Assembly (NCBI RefSeq): GCF_014621695.1
Contig: NZ_CP061281.1
Span: 6,882,001 to 6,946,000 of the forward strand
Origin: Streptomyces xanthii
GTDB taxonomy: Bacteria > Actinomycetota > Actinomycetes > Streptomycetales > Streptomycetaceae
Reading direction: 5' to 3'
Length of the DNA stretch: 64,000 nucleotides
In this document: piece by piece, positions 1-8,175 of the stretch
How positions within the stretch are numbered: the first letter of the stretch is position 1
Layout: each line of letters begins with the position of its first letter
Notes under the pieces: model-generated
What the model saw: only the letters and a program-made list of their open reading frames with translations
Told to the model about the DNA's origin: nothing
The model's database searches: none
Made by a program: the position numbers and the translations under genes

Positions 1-454
1 CCGGAGCGTCCGGCAGCGTCTGCGGCGAGAACCGCGCGACGACCTCACCGGAGCGCCCGACCAGGAACTTCTCGAAGTTCCAGCGGATGTCCCCGCTGTG
101 GCCCTCGGCGTCCGCGGTGTCGGTGAGCCGCGCGTACAGGGCGTGCCGGCCGGGGCCGTTGACGTCGACCTTCTCCGTCATCGGGAACGTCACGCCGTAC
201 GTCGCGGAACAGAACTCCGCGATCTCGTCGGCGCTGCCCGGCTCCTGCCCCATGAACTGGTTGCACGGCACGCCGAGCACCGTGAAGCCGCGCTCCGCGT
301 ACCGCTCCTGGAGCTGCTCGAGGGCGGTGTACTGCGGGGTGAGGCCGCACTTGGAGGCGACGTTGACGATGAGGACGGCCCGGCCCGCGTACTGGGACAG
401 GTCGGCGGGGCCGCCCAGGAGGCGGTCGATCTCTACTGCGTCGAAAACGGTCAT
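1..454 (-). CDS. Glutathione peroxidase family protein, C-terminus cut by window edge
   Basis: A thiol peroxidase that reduces hydrogen peroxide or lipid hydroperoxides, probably with thioredoxin-like reductants, in the cytoplasm. Translation from the ATG at 454 gives the family pattern: NVASKCGLTPQ with the peroxidatic residue at Cys36, then CNQFMGQEPG (the Gln tetrad region) and RWNFEKFLVG with the conserved Trp/Asn. About 151 residues are visible and the family is near 160, so only a few are missing. The peroxidatic position is encoded by TGC, so it is a cysteine enzyme and not a selenoprotein. The reading frame is open to the window edge. The gene runs in the same direction as the flavin monooxygenase pair, but the 52 bp gap does not establish an operon. 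Confidence 0.93.
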   Translation of the reverse strand, partial: MTVFDAVEIDRLLGGPADLSQYAGRAVLIVNVASKCGLTPQYTALEQLQERYAERGFTVLGVPCNQFMGQEPGSADEIAEFCSATYGVTFPMTEKVDVNGPGRHALYARLTDTADAEGHSGDIRWNFEKFLVGRSGEVVARFSPQTLPDAP

Positions 455-506
455 GCCCGGAGCGTACGCCGCCCGGTCACCGGCCCGGCGGGCCGAGGGG
501 GCCCGC

Positions 507-2240
507 TCACAGCTCCGGATGCTTCGTCGCCACGTGGTAGTACCCCGAGTGGAACACCAGAGGGGCGCCGCCACCGGACTCGTACTGCTCCACCTCGCCG
601 AGGAAGATGATGTGGTCGCCGGCGTCCAGGCGCTGCACGGTGCGGCACTGGAAGCGGGCGACGGTCCCGTCCAGCAGGGGAGTGCCCGCGATGCCGGGAG
701 TGGTCGGGACGCCCTGGAACTTGTCCTCGGCCGGGGTGGCGAACTGGCGGGAGAGGTGGTGCTGGTCGGCGGCCAGGACGTGGACGGCGAAGTGCGAGGC
801 GTCGGTGAAGTCCGGCAGGCTCGGGGCGTTCTTGCCGGGGCACCACAGCACCAGGGGCGGGTCCAGGGAGACCGAGGTGAACGAGTTCGCGGTCATGCCG
901 ACGGCGCGGCCGTCGGGCGCGCGGGCCGTCACGACCGTCACCCCGGTCGCGTACTGGCCCAGCGCGCGGCGCAGTTCGCGGCTGTCGAAGCGGGCGGCGT
1001 GCCGGTCGCGCTTCTCGGCGAGGAAGCGGTGCGCCTCGGCCTCCTCGAACCACCAGCGGTACAGCGTGCGCGGATCGTCGAAACCCGCGGCGAGGGCGGC
1101 GGCGACCGCGGGGATCTCGGCCGCCGCGGAGAGGAGTTCGCGGTGGTGCGGCCGCAGGTCGGTCAGCAGGGAGTTGGTCCAGCCGACGGCCCACTGTGCC
1201 CAGCCGCGCCAGAAGGTGTCGAAGGTGCGCTGCATCCACTGCGGAGTGAACGCGGCGTCGCCGTGGCGCAGGATGCTGTCGAGGTAGTGGGCCGCGGCCT
1301 GGGCCGCGTTGTTCGAACCCTGGCCGGTGATGGGGTCGTTGAGGACGACGGCGTCGGCCATGCCGAGGACGTGCCGGCCGGAGGCGAGACGGGCGACGGG
1401 ATGCCGCACGGTCGGGGTGACCCGGCCGCGCAGCACGCCGCCGCGGTCGGTCAGCCGGGCGTGCCGGCAGCGCTCGTACTCGTCGGGGAAGAACCGGTGC
1501 AGGACCTCCAGCGACCGCGCGAGGTGGGCCTCGGGGGTGACGATGTCGTCCCAGCAGTCCATCGGGCCACCGGGGACGCCCTCGAAGACCATGATCTCGC
1601 AGGGGCCGGTGGTGGTGAGCGCGGGGAAGGAGAAGTACTCGCCGACGCCGGGGACCATGCGGTAGTGGACGGCGGACTCCCCCTCGGCCTCCTCCCGCGG
1701 CGCCGTGCCCGTGACGTACGTCAGCGCCAGCGCGCGGCGCGGCCGGTCGTAGGGGGAGAGTTCGGCGTTGCGCGGGAAGAGGTGGCTCAGCTCCGCCTTG
1801 CCCGTGGAGACCACGACGAGATCGTGTGTGCGGGCGTACCACTCGAGGTCGGCGACGCCCGCCTCGTGCAGCACGATCTCGCCGAGGCCGCCCTCCGCGA
1901 ACCGCTCCAGCCAGGCGGCACACTTGACCCGCTGGTCGACCGAGCGGGCGGGCGCCTCCAGTGGCGCCCGCCACGCGATCTCCGGAGCGCCGTGCGGACC
2001 GACGAGGGAGAGCGCGATGCCGGTGATGTCCGGTGCCGGGCCCTCCCAGTGGTGCAGACCGAGTTCGCGCTCGGTCTGCAGTGCGGTGTCGAACATGCAC
2101 TGACTGGACATGACCGGGCCGCGACGTATCTCGTCGGGGCCGCGGTCGGTGACCAGGGTGACGTCGTAGCCGTGTGCCTGGAGTCCCAGGGCGAGTTGGG
2201 CACCCGCCTGCCCGGCGCCGATCACCGCGATCTTTCTCAT
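507..2240 (-). CDS. StyA2B/IndA2B-type self-sufficient flavin monooxygenase: epoxidase fused to flavin reductase
   Basis: A 577-residue fusion. Residues 1 to about 410 are a StyA-like FAD monooxygenase (GAGQAG dinucleotide motif at 8-13, DPITGQGSNNA near 275). Residues from about 418 are an HpaC/StyB-type flavin reductase (GQYATGVTVVTA, TANSFTSVSLDPPLVLWC, FHSGYYHV). The reductase half would supply reduced FAD from NADH for epoxidation of styrene- or indole-like substrates. Residues S45, Q47 and M49, with I72 and I75, align with StyA positions 46, 48, 50, 73 and 76. As I recall the published fingerprint, S-Q-M marks indole rather than styrene monooxygenases. The gene lies 64 bp downstream of the second monooxygenase and has a GCAGGA ribosome site. 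The start was chosen because the Rossmann motif follows at once. The physiological substrate is inferred. Confidence 0.9.
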   Translation of the reverse strand: MRKIAVIGAGQAGAQLALGLQAHGYDVTLVTDRGPDEIRRGPVMSSQCMFDTALQTERELGLHHWEGPAPDITGIALSLVGPHGAPEIAWRAPLEAPARSVDQRVKCAAWLERFAEGGLGEIVLHEAGVADLEWYARTHDLVVVSTGKAELSHLFPRNAELSPYDRPRRALALTYVTGTAPREEAEGESAVHYRMVPGVGEYFSFPALTTTGPCEIMVFEGVPGGPMDCWDDIVTPEAHLARSLEVLHRFFPDEYERCRHARLTDRGGVLRGRVTPTVRHPVARLASGRHVLGMADAVVLNDPITGQGSNNAAQAAAHYLDSILRHGDAAFTPQWMQRTFDTFWRGWAQWAVGWTNSLLTDLRPHHRELLSAAAEIPAVAAALAAGFDDPRTLYRWWFEEAEAHRFLAEKRDRHAARFDSRELRRALGQYATGVTVVTARAPDGRAVGMTANSFTSVSLDPPLVLWCPGKNAPSLPDFTDASHFAVHVLAADQHHLSRQFATPAEDKFQGVPTTPGIAGTPLLDGTVARFQCRTVQRLDAGDHIIFLGEVEQYESGGGAPLVFHSGYYHVATKHPEL

Positions 2241-2304
2241 GGTCCTGCTGTTCCGCTCTCGCTGCTTACCCGTGTGCCGCTGACGTGCTGTTCCCGAGGG
2301 AGCC

Positions 2305-3525
2305 TCAGGCGCTGACCTCGGCCAGGTAGTTCTTCGCGGCGACCGGGTCCATGAACCAGTGGAAGAAGTCGCGCGGGTCGTCGAAGCCGTTCACGAAGCG
2401 GGCGGCGATCCGCGAGTCGGCGCTCGCCGCGCCGAACAGCTCCAGGACGTGCTGCGGCGGCGCGCCGAGCATCGCGTTGGTCCACGCCGTGGCGGACCGC
2501 GCGTTGTCCCAGAAGCGGCCGAAGGCCAGCTCCATGAACGCGGCGTCGTAGGGGCGATCGCCATGGTCGAGGACGGCGGCGAGGTAGGCGGCCGCGCACT
2601 TCGAGGCGTTGTTGGAACCCTGGCCGGTGATGGGGTCGTTGAGGACGACGACATCGGCGAGGCCGAGCACCCGCGCGCCCGAGGGCAGCGTCGCGACGGG
2701 CTTGCGCACGGTCGGCGCGAAGCGGCCCGCGAGGGTGCCGTTCTGGTCGGTGAGTGCGAGATCGGCGCAGCGCTCGGCCTCCCACGGGACGTACGTGCGC
2801 AGCAGCTCCTGGAACGTCGCCAGCTGCTCGTCGGGGGTCAGTCCGTCGAAGCGGTCGAGCGGGCCGCCCGGGACGCCCTCGAAGAACATGATGTCGCAGG
2901 GGCCGCTGGTGGTGAGGCTGGGCATGGTGAAGTACTCGCCCAGGCCGGGGACGACGTTGAAGCTGACGCCGGTGCGGTGCGGCAGCGGCGTCATGCCGGT
3001 GACGTACGCCAGGGCCAGCGCGCGCTGCGGAGCGTCGTACGGGGAGCGCTCGGCGTCCCGCTCGAACAGCCCCGCGATGTCGCCCTTGCCGGCTGCGACG
3101 ACCACGAGGTCGGACTCGGCGGCGTACCGCTCCAGGTCCTCGACGCCGGCCTCGTGGATGACCAGACGTCCGCCGCGGCGCGCGAACTCGCCCATCCAGA
3201 TCGGCATCTTGACCCGCTGGTCGACCGAGCGGGCGGTGGCGTCGAGACGGGCGTCGAAGGCGAGGGCGCGGCCGCCCTGGCCGTCGGCGATGTTCACGCC
3301 GAGCCCGGCGATCGGCGGGCAGGCGTCGCCCCAGAAGTCCAGGCCGAGGGCGCGCTCGTGGGCCAGCGCGGTGCCGAACATGGCCTGACTGGACATCACC
3401 CGGCCCTCGCGGATCTGGTCGCCGGTGCGGTTGGACACGAGGGTGACGTCGTAGCCGTGGCCGAGCAGGCCGATGCCGAGCTGGAGACCGGCCTGGCCGG
3501 CTCCGACGATGGTGATCTTGCGCAT
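2305..3525 (-). CDS. StyA1/IndA1-type single-component FAD monooxygenase
   Basis: A 406-residue paralogue of the epoxidase half of the downstream fusion, without a reductase domain. It has GAGQAG at residues 8-13, the VMSSQAMF segment at 43-50 (S45, Q47, M49, again the indole-type fingerprint), SVDQRVKMPIW near 100, and DPITGQGSNNA. In Rhodococcus opacus the StyA1/StyA2B pair works together: the fusion supplies reduced FAD and the single-domain enzyme does most of the epoxidation. The gene order here matches. An upstream in-frame start would add about 43 residues, but the ATG at 3525 follows a GGAG site and sits right before the Rossmann strand, so I chose it. It is first in the operon and faces an AraC regulator. 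Confidence 0.9.
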   Translation of the reverse strand: MRKITIVGAGQAGLQLGIGLLGHGYDVTLVSNRTGDQIREGRVMSSQAMFGTALAHERALGLDFWGDACPPIAGLGVNIADGQGGRALAFDARLDATARSVDQRVKMPIWMGEFARRGGRLVIHEAGVEDLERYAAESDLVVVAAGKGDIAGLFERDAERSPYDAPQRALALAYVTGMTPLPHRTGVSFNVVPGLGEYFTMPSLTTSGPCDIMFFEGVPGGPLDRFDGLTPDEQLATFQELLRTYVPWEAERCADLALTDQNGTLAGRFAPTVRKPVATLPSGARVLGLADVVVLNDPITGQGSNNASKCAAAYLAAVLDHGDRPYDAAFMELAFGRFWDNARSATAWTNAMLGAPPQHVLELFGAASADSRIAARFVNGFDDPRDFFHWFMDPVAAKNYLAEVSA

Positions 3526-3650
3526 GGGGGAACTCCGGGGATCGGTTCGTGCGTGAGGGACGGTGTGCCGTGCGGTGCCCGGCACTCCCTGCGTCGTCGA
3601 ATCCCTGGTCGCTTCTCGGGGCCGCGGCGGCCGGGGGTCAATCCTGGTAT

Positions 3651-3667
3651 GCAAAGATCATCTTTGC
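3651..3667. promoter_or_regulatory. Perfect 17-bp palindrome in the AraC/monooxygenase divergent region
   Basis: GCAAAGATCATCTTTGC has 8-bp perfect arms around one central base. It is AT-rich in a very GC-rich setting. It lies 126 bp upstream of the monooxygenase start and 57 bp upstream of the AraC start. Its position fits an operator or activator site; no binding protein is shown. Confidence 0.55.
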
Positions 3668-3673
3668 TATCCG

Positions 3674-3702
3674 GATCGCGCGGATCACTGTCCTGATCGC
3701 GC
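3674..3702. promoter_or_regulatory. Direct GATCGCGC repeats, 21 bp apart
   Basis: GATCGCGC occurs at 3674-3681 and 3695-3702, a repeat period of 21 bp (two helical turns). Direct half-sites on one DNA face are usual for AraC-family proteins. The repeats lie just upstream of the araC-type start, so they may serve autoregulation or activation of the monooxygenases. Confidence 0.4.
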
Positions 3703-3723
3703 AGCTCGGCGGTGGAGGTCCGC

Positions 3724-4704
3724 ATGCACGGTGAACAGCTACCCCTCGCGAACCGCCGGCGGTTCCACACGGCGGACATATGGGAGGCGCGGGCCGAGGT
3801 CGGCCGCGCCTTCTGCCCGCACGAACTCCACATCACGCAGCGCTCGGCGACGCTCGACGCCCGCCTGCACGCCGCGCCCCTCGACCGGACCGGCCTGTAC
3901 TACCTGGACTACGGGACCGAGGTCCGGATCACGCCCGGTGACCTGGAGAGTTTCTTCCTCGTCCAGATCCCGCTCGCGGGCCACGCCAAGATCACTTGCG
4001 GTCGCGAAGAGATCGTTTCCTCCCCGGAACTCGCTTCTGTCCCGTCTCCGGCCGGAAAGCTGGACATGCGCTGGGGTGCGGGCAATCCACAGCTGATCGT
4101 GTGGTTCGACCGGTCATCGCTGGAATTGCACCTGGGCAGTCTCCTCGGCCGCGCCGTGCGCCGCCCGGTCCGCTTCTCGCTCGGCATGGACCTCACCGCG
4201 CCCGACTCCCGCTCCTGGCTCAACATCGTCGATCTCCTGCGCCGCGAGGTGGAGCGGCCCGACGGCATGACGAGCCGGCCCGTCGTGACCCAGCAGCTCG
4301 AATCCCTGCTCATGACCCAGCTGTTGATGGCCCAGCCCCATACCTACACGCCCGCGCTGCTCGGGGAGCAGCCGCGCGTCGCCCCGCCCGCGGTGCGCCG
4401 CGCGATGGACGTCATCGAGGGGCACGCGGCCGAGCCGCTCACCGTCGCCGAGATCGCGGAATGCGTCGGCGTCGGCGTGCGCGCCCTCCAGGAAGGCTTC
4501 CGCCGGCACCTCGACACGACGCCGCTCGCGTATCTGCGCGAGGTCCGCCTGGACCGGGTCCGCAAGGAGCTCCTGACCGCCGACCCGGGCGCGACGACCG
4601 TCACGGCCGTCGCGTCCCGCTGGGGCTTCCTGCACCCCGGCCGCTTCTCGCTCGCCTACCGGCGGCAGTTCGGCGAGTCTCCGTCCGAGACCCTGCGGGC
4701 GTAG
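3724..4704 (+). CDS. AraC family transcriptional regulator of the monooxygenase pair
   Basis: A 326-residue activator-type regulator. The N-terminal half resembles the AraC_binding_2 effector domain found in FeaR/NphR-like proteins. The last ~100 residues carry two helix-turn-helix motifs (LTVAEIAECVGVGVRALQEGFRRH and VTAVASRWGFLHPGRFSLAYRRQFGESP), the second with the usual AraC signature. A GTG at 3712 is possible. However, the GGAGG at 3714-3718 sits 5 bases before the ATG at 3724, which makes that ATG the likely start. Being divergent from the IndA1/IndA2B-type genes suggests it senses their aromatic substrate or product. That role is inferred from context. Confidence 0.92.
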   Translation: MHGEQLPLANRRRFHTADIWEARAEVGRAFCPHELHITQRSATLDARLHAAPLDRTGLYYLDYGTEVRITPGDLESFFLVQIPLAGHAKITCGREEIVSSPELASVPSPAGKLDMRWGAGNPQLIVWFDRSSLELHLGSLLGRAVRRPVRFSLGMDLTAPDSRSWLNIVDLLRREVERPDGMTSRPVVTQQLESLLMTQLLMAQPHTYTPALLGEQPRVAPPAVRRAMDVIEGHAAEPLTVAEIAECVGVGVRALQEGFRRHLDTTPLAYLREVRLDRVRKELLTADPGATTVTAVASRWGFLHPGRFSLAYRRQFGESPSETLRA

Positions 4705-4707
4705 CGG

Positions 4708-4746
4708 ACGGGGCGGCTCCCGTACGGGGCGGCTCCCGTACGGGGC
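4708..4746. repeat. 16-bp tandem repeat, two and a half copies, between convergent genes
   Basis: The unit ACGGGGCGGCTCCCGT occurs at 4708-4723 and 4724-4739, with a partial third copy to 4746. CCCGTACGGG at the junctions is self-complementary, so the run could fold into terminator-like hairpins between the convergent araC and oxidoreductase genes. Confidence 0.7.
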
Positions 4747-5706
4747 TCAGGCCGCCCCGGGGCTCGGCACCAGCACCAGCCGCCCGCGCAGCCCGCCCTC
4801 AGCGACCCGACGGTGCGCCTCGGCCGCCCGCTCCAGCGGGAGGACGTCGGCGACCCGCAACGTCAGCTTCAGGGCGGCGAGTTCGGCCAGCGCCGCCCCG
4901 TCGGCGCTGATCCACTGCCGGTGCACCCGGATCCCGCGCAGCGGCAGCGGCACCGCCCCGCCCACCACGGTGACATGAGCGCCCCCGGTACGGACGGCGG
5001 CGTGGGCGCGGACACCGGACCCCGCCGCGTCGAGCGCCGCGTCGACACCGCCCGGCACCAGGCGCCGCACCTCGGTCGCGAGGTCCTCGGCGGCGCGGTC
5101 GACGGTCCACTCGGCACCGGCCCCGCGGACGAACTCCTCGTCGGTGGCGCCTGCCTGGGCGACGACCCGCAGACCACGCCGTGCCGCCAGTTCGACGGCG
5201 AAGCCGCCCACGGCCCCCGCGGCCCCCGTCACGAGCAGGGTGTCGCCCGCCGAGAGACCGAGCAGATTCAGCGCCTGGAGCGCGGTGAGGCCGTTCAGCG
5301 GCAGCGTCGCCGCGGCCACCGCGTCGACACCGGGCGGAGCGGGCGCGACCGCGCCGGCGTCCAGGACCAGGTGACCGGCATAGGCACCCAGCGACACATC
5401 GAGCAGATCGCGCAGCCCGATCACCCGCTGCCCGGTCTCGAACGCCCTCACGCCCGCGCCGATCCGGTCGACCACGCCCGCGACGTCCCAGCCGAGGCCC
5501 GTCCGCGCGCGGGCCGCCATCAGTCCGGCCTCGACGAGCGCGCCGGAGCGGGTGGCCAGGTCGACCGGGTTCACGGTCGCCGCCTCGACCCGGATCCGCA
5601 CCTGCCCGGGCCCCGGCTCCGGCACGGGAACCGTCACCTCCCGCAGCACGTCGACACCGCCGTACCCCTCGGCCACCACGGCCCGCGTCTGCTCTTCAGC
5701 GTTCAT
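4747..5706 (-). CDS. Zinc-independent MDR-family NADPH:quinone oxidoreductase-like protein
   Basis: A 319-residue medium-chain reductase without the catalytic zinc ligands. It shows the GroES-like N-terminal half (VRIRVEAATVNPVDLATRSG), GWDVAGVVDRIGAGV, and the NADPH-binding LLVTGAAGAVGGFAVELAARRG near residue 150. Such enzymes reduce quinones or activated enones in the cytoplasm. The ATG at 5706 was chosen over an upstream in-frame start because MNAEEQTRAVV matches the normal family N-terminus. It is divergent from an HxlR regulator with a good palindrome between them, an arrangement typical of HxlR-controlled electrophile or quinone detoxification genes. The substrate is not deducible. Confidence 0.9.
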   Translation of the reverse strand: MNAEEQTRAVVAEGYGGVDVLREVTVPVPEPGPGQVRIRVEAATVNPVDLATRSGALVEAGLMAARARTGLGWDVAGVVDRIGAGVRAFETGQRVIGLRDLLDVSLGAYAGHLVLDAGAVAPAPPGVDAVAAATLPLNGLTALQALNLLGLSAGDTLLVTGAAGAVGGFAVELAARRGLRVVAQAGATDEEFVRGAGAEWTVDRAAEDLATEVRRLVPGGVDAALDAAGSGVRAHAAVRTGGAHVTVVGGAVPLPLRGIRVHRQWISADGAALAELAALKLTLRVADVLPLERAAEAHRRVAEGGLRGRLVLVPSPGAA

Positions 5707-5743
5707 GCGGCACACCGTAGGGACCGCTACTCTCCGACGGGAA

Positions 5744-5765
5744 GTACGCACTTCAAGGTGCGTAC
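5744..5765. promoter_or_regulatory. HxlR-type operator: GTACGCAC-N6-GTGCGTAC
   Basis: An inverted repeat with perfect 8-bp arms and a TTCAAG spacer. It lies between the oxidoreductase start (5706) and the HxlR start (5784). HxlR proteins bind GTAC/GTAA-type dyads as dimers, so this is the likely shared operator. It sits 19 bp before the regulator start and would overlap its own promoter or leader. Confidence 0.65.
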
Positions 5766-5783
5766 GGCACCGGAAGGAGAGCC

Positions 5784-6185
5784 ATGCCCACCCGCACCGC
5801 AGCCCACCGCCGGGCCGAGGCGAGCGCCGCGTACGACGCCTATCTCGCCGAGTGCCCCGCCCGGCAGCTGCTGGACCGCATCGCCGACAAGTGGGTGAGC
5901 CTCGCCGTCACCGCGCTGGCCGACGGGCCCCGCCGCTACAGCGACCTGCAGCGCACACTGGCGAGCATCAGCCAGAAGATGCTCACGCAGACCCTGCGCC
6001 ACCTGGAACGCGACGGCCTCGTGACACGGACCGTGACCCCCGCCGTGCCGGTCCGCGTCACCTACGAACTGACCCCGCTCGGCCGCTCGTTGCTGCCCGT
6101 CATGGCAGCGATCAAGGGCTGGGCCGAGGCGCACATGGACGAGGTGCGGGCCGCCCGCGACACCTACGACGACGCCGAGGACTGA
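5784..6185 (+). CDS. HxlR family winged-helix transcriptional regulator
   Basis: A 133-residue HxlR protein. [34 protein letters not shown] is the canonical N-terminal helix with the conserved Cys (residue 27) before the DKW motif. It is followed by [21 protein letters not shown] (recognition helix) and the wing [14 protein letters not shown]. In YodB and HypR the equivalent cysteine senses quinones, diamide or hypochlorite. Whether this Cys is redox-active is inferred. A GGAGA ribosome site precedes the ATG. It is divergent from the MDR oxidoreductase it probably controls. Confidence 0.94.
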   Translation: MPTRTAAHRRAEASAAYDAYLAECPARQLLDRIADKWVSLAVTALADGPRRYSDLQRTLASISQKMLTQTLRHLERDGLVTRTVTPAVPVRVTYELTPLGRSLLPVMAAIKGWAEAHMDEVRAARDTYDDAED

Positions 6186-6251
6186 CGGCCGTTCTCCGGG
6201 CCGCGGCCCGGATCCCGCGCCGCGGGCCCGCCGGAGTGGCACAGTGGCGGT

Positions 6252-6986
6252 ATGTGCGGCCGCTACGCATCGACCCGTAATCCGAAGGACCTCGCCGGGC
6301 TCTTCGACGTGACCGAATGGCGCCCCGAGGAGGAACTGGCACCGAGCTGGAACGTCGCCCCGACCGACCCCGTGTACGCCGTCCTGGAACGGCCCGCCCG
6401 CGACGACGGTGACCGGGTGCGCCGCGAACTGCGCGCCCTGCGCTGGGGCCTGGTGCCCTCCTGGGCGAAGGACCCCAAGGCCGGGGCGCGGATGATCAAC
6501 GCGCGAGTGGAGACGGTGCACGAGAAGCCCGCCTACCGGCGCGCCTTCGCCAAGCGCCGCTGCCTGCTGCCCGCCGACGGCTTCTACGAATGGGACCCGG
6601 TCAAGGACGAGGCGACCGGCAAGGTCCGCAAGCAGCCGTACTTCATCCACCCCGCCAACGACCAGGTCATGGCGATGGCCGGCCTCTACGAGTACTGGCG
6701 CGACCCGGACGTGAAGGACGACGACGATCCCGGCGCCTGGCTGATGAGCTGCACCATCCTCACCACCGAGGCGACGGACGAGGCCGGCCGCGTCCACCCG
6801 CGCATGCCCCTCGCCCTCACCCCCGACCACTACGACACCTGGCTCGACCCCCACCACCAGGACACCGACGACCTGCGCGCCCTGCTCACGCAGCCAGGCG
6901 GCGGACGGCTCGACGCCCGCCCGGTCTCGATGGCCGTCAACAGCGTCCGCAACAACGGGCCGCACCTCCTCGACCCGGCCGGCTGA
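6252..6986 (+). CDS. SRAP (YedK/HMCES) abasic-site DNA-protein crosslinking protein
   Basis: A 244-residue SOS-response-associated peptidase. The initiator Met is followed by Cys2 (MCGRYAS), which forms a thiazolidine crosslink to abasic sites in single-stranded DNA and protects replication. The active-site Asn/Glu segment is MINARVET, and DGFYEW and VHPRMPLAL (with the conserved His) are present. The start is fixed by the need to expose Cys2. The length matches the family (about 220-250). It appears monocistronic and converges with a LacI gene 10 bp away. Confidence 0.95.
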   Translation: MCGRYASTRNPKDLAGLFDVTEWRPEEELAPSWNVAPTDPVYAVLERPARDDGDRVRRELRALRWGLVPSWAKDPKAGARMINARVETVHEKPAYRRAFAKRRCLLPADGFYEWDPVKDEATGKVRKQPYFIHPANDQVMAMAGLYEYWRDPDVKDDDDPGAWLMSCTILTTEATDEAGRVHPRMPLALTPDHYDTWLDPHHQDTDDLRALLTQPGGGRLDARPVSMAVNSVRNNGPHLLDPAG

Positions 6987-6996
6987 GCCCCGAAGG

Positions 6997-8025
6997 TCAG
7001 GACTGAGCAGGGGCGCGCCGTGACGACGCACGCACGCGGAACCGCCCCGTCGTCAGCACCGGACCCGCGCTCGGCTCACCCGCGATGCGCGCCTGGAGCA
7101 GGTCGAGGAGGGCCAACGTCGTCTCGTCCGCGTGGAGTTCGACCGCCGAGATGGCCGGGCGGCTGTGCCGGGTGTGTTCCGAGTCGGAGGCCGCGGCGAG
7201 CAGCGTGCGGTCGGGCACCGCGACGCCGCGCGAGGTGAGGCCGGCGAGGACGCCCGCCGCCTGACGGCCCGTGTGGCACAGGACCGCGTCCGGCACCCCG
7301 TCGTCCACGATCGTGTGCGCCACGCGCTCGCCGCCCTCCTCGCCGGCGCGCTCCGCCGACCTGTAGACGCGGGGCGTGATCCCGGCCCGCCCGCACCAGT
7401 CGCGGTACGTCGCCTCGCTGTCGATGTTCCACGCGTTCGGGTCGGTGCCGCGCAGCAGGGCGACCGACCGGGCGCCGGCCGCGGCGAAGTGCTCGTAGAT
7501 CCGCCGGAAGCTCGCGCCGTCGTCCTCGGTGGCCCAGTCGGTGAAGTCGGGGCGGCCCGGGTCGCGGCCCAGCGTCACGTACGGGATCCCGCGCCGTTCG
7601 AGCAGCGCCACCACCGGATCGTCCATGTGAGGCATCGTCACGATGTAGCCGTCGAGCGACAGGGCCATCGGCGGGGTCGGACGCTTCGTCAGGTCCGGTA
7701 CGAGCATGACGCTGAGCCCGCGGTCCATCGCCTGCGCCGAGACGGCGCCGATGTAGCGCGTGAACACGTCGACGCCGCGCGGCGCGTACTCGCCCAGCGC
7801 GTCCAGCGAGCGCATGACGAGCCCGATCGCCCCGACCGACGAACGGCGCAGGCCGCGCGCGAGGGCGTCCGCCTCGTAGTCCATCTCCTCGGCGACGGCC
7901 CGCACGCGCAGCCGCGTCGCCGCGCTGAGCGTCCCCGTACCGTTGAGCGCCATCGAGACGGCGGCGACGGACACCCCCGCACGCTGGGCCACGTCACGGA
8001 TGGTGACGCCCTTCGATCGAGCCAC
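6997..8025 (-). CDS. LacI family transcriptional regulator of the C45/amidohydrolase/ABC operon
   Basis: A 342-residue LacI repressor. The helix-turn-helix is VTIRDVAQRAGVSVAAVSMALNGTG at about residues 7-31, followed by the hinge and a periplasmic-binding-like effector domain. The start is the GTG at 8025, with a GGAGG site 5 bases upstream; a much longer open frame upstream is a shadow. It is divergent from an operon for a hydrolase, an amidohydrolase and an oligopeptide-type importer. An AAACGTTT dyad typical of LacI operators lies between them. The ligand is unknown and may be an N-acyl or peptide compound rather than a sugar. Confidence 0.93.
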   Translation of the reverse strand: MARSKGVTIRDVAQRAGVSVAAVSMALNGTGTLSAATRLRVRAVAEEMDYEADALARGLRRSSVGAIGLVMRSLDALGEYAPRGVDVFTRYIGAVSAQAMDRGLSVMLVPDLTKRPTPPMALSLDGYIVTMPHMDDPVVALLERRGIPYVTLGRDPGRPDFTDWATEDDGASFRRIYEHFAAAGARSVALLRGTDPNAWNIDSEATYRDWCGRAGITPRVYRSAERAGEEGGERVAHTIVDDGVPDAVLCHTGRQAAGVLAGLTSRGVAVPDRTLLAAASDSEHTRHSRPAISAVELHADETTLALLDLLQARIAGEPSAGPVLTTGRFRVRASSRRAPAQS

Positions 8026-8098
8026 GGCGGCCTCCGGGGTCCCGTGCTTTCCCGCTCGTGAAGTGGCCGGAAAGCGACATGAGCAACACCGTTGTATT

Positions 8099-8106
8099 AA
8101 ACGTTT
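8099..8106. promoter_or_regulatory. LacI-type operator core AAACGTTT
   Basis: An 8-bp perfect palindrome with a central CG, inside the AT-rich stretch GTATTAAACGTTTTAC. The central CpG with A/T arms is the usual LacI/GalR operator core. It lies 73 bp upstream of both the LacI start and the first structural gene, a position for controlling both directions. Confidence 0.6.
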
Positions 8107-8175
8107 TACCCACTTAGCGTGTCGCCCACTTCTCACTGTGACTGGCCTCACAAGCAAAGGTCGAAGAGCGACACG

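Noticed and set aside
1..454. Glutathione peroxidase as a possible selenoprotein
   Set aside because: The peroxidatic codon is TGC (Cys36) and no in-frame TGA occurs at that position.
3712..3723. The GTG at 3712 as the AraC start
   Set aside because: The GGAGG that would serve it overlaps the GTG itself; the same GGAGG is correctly spaced for the ATG at 3724.
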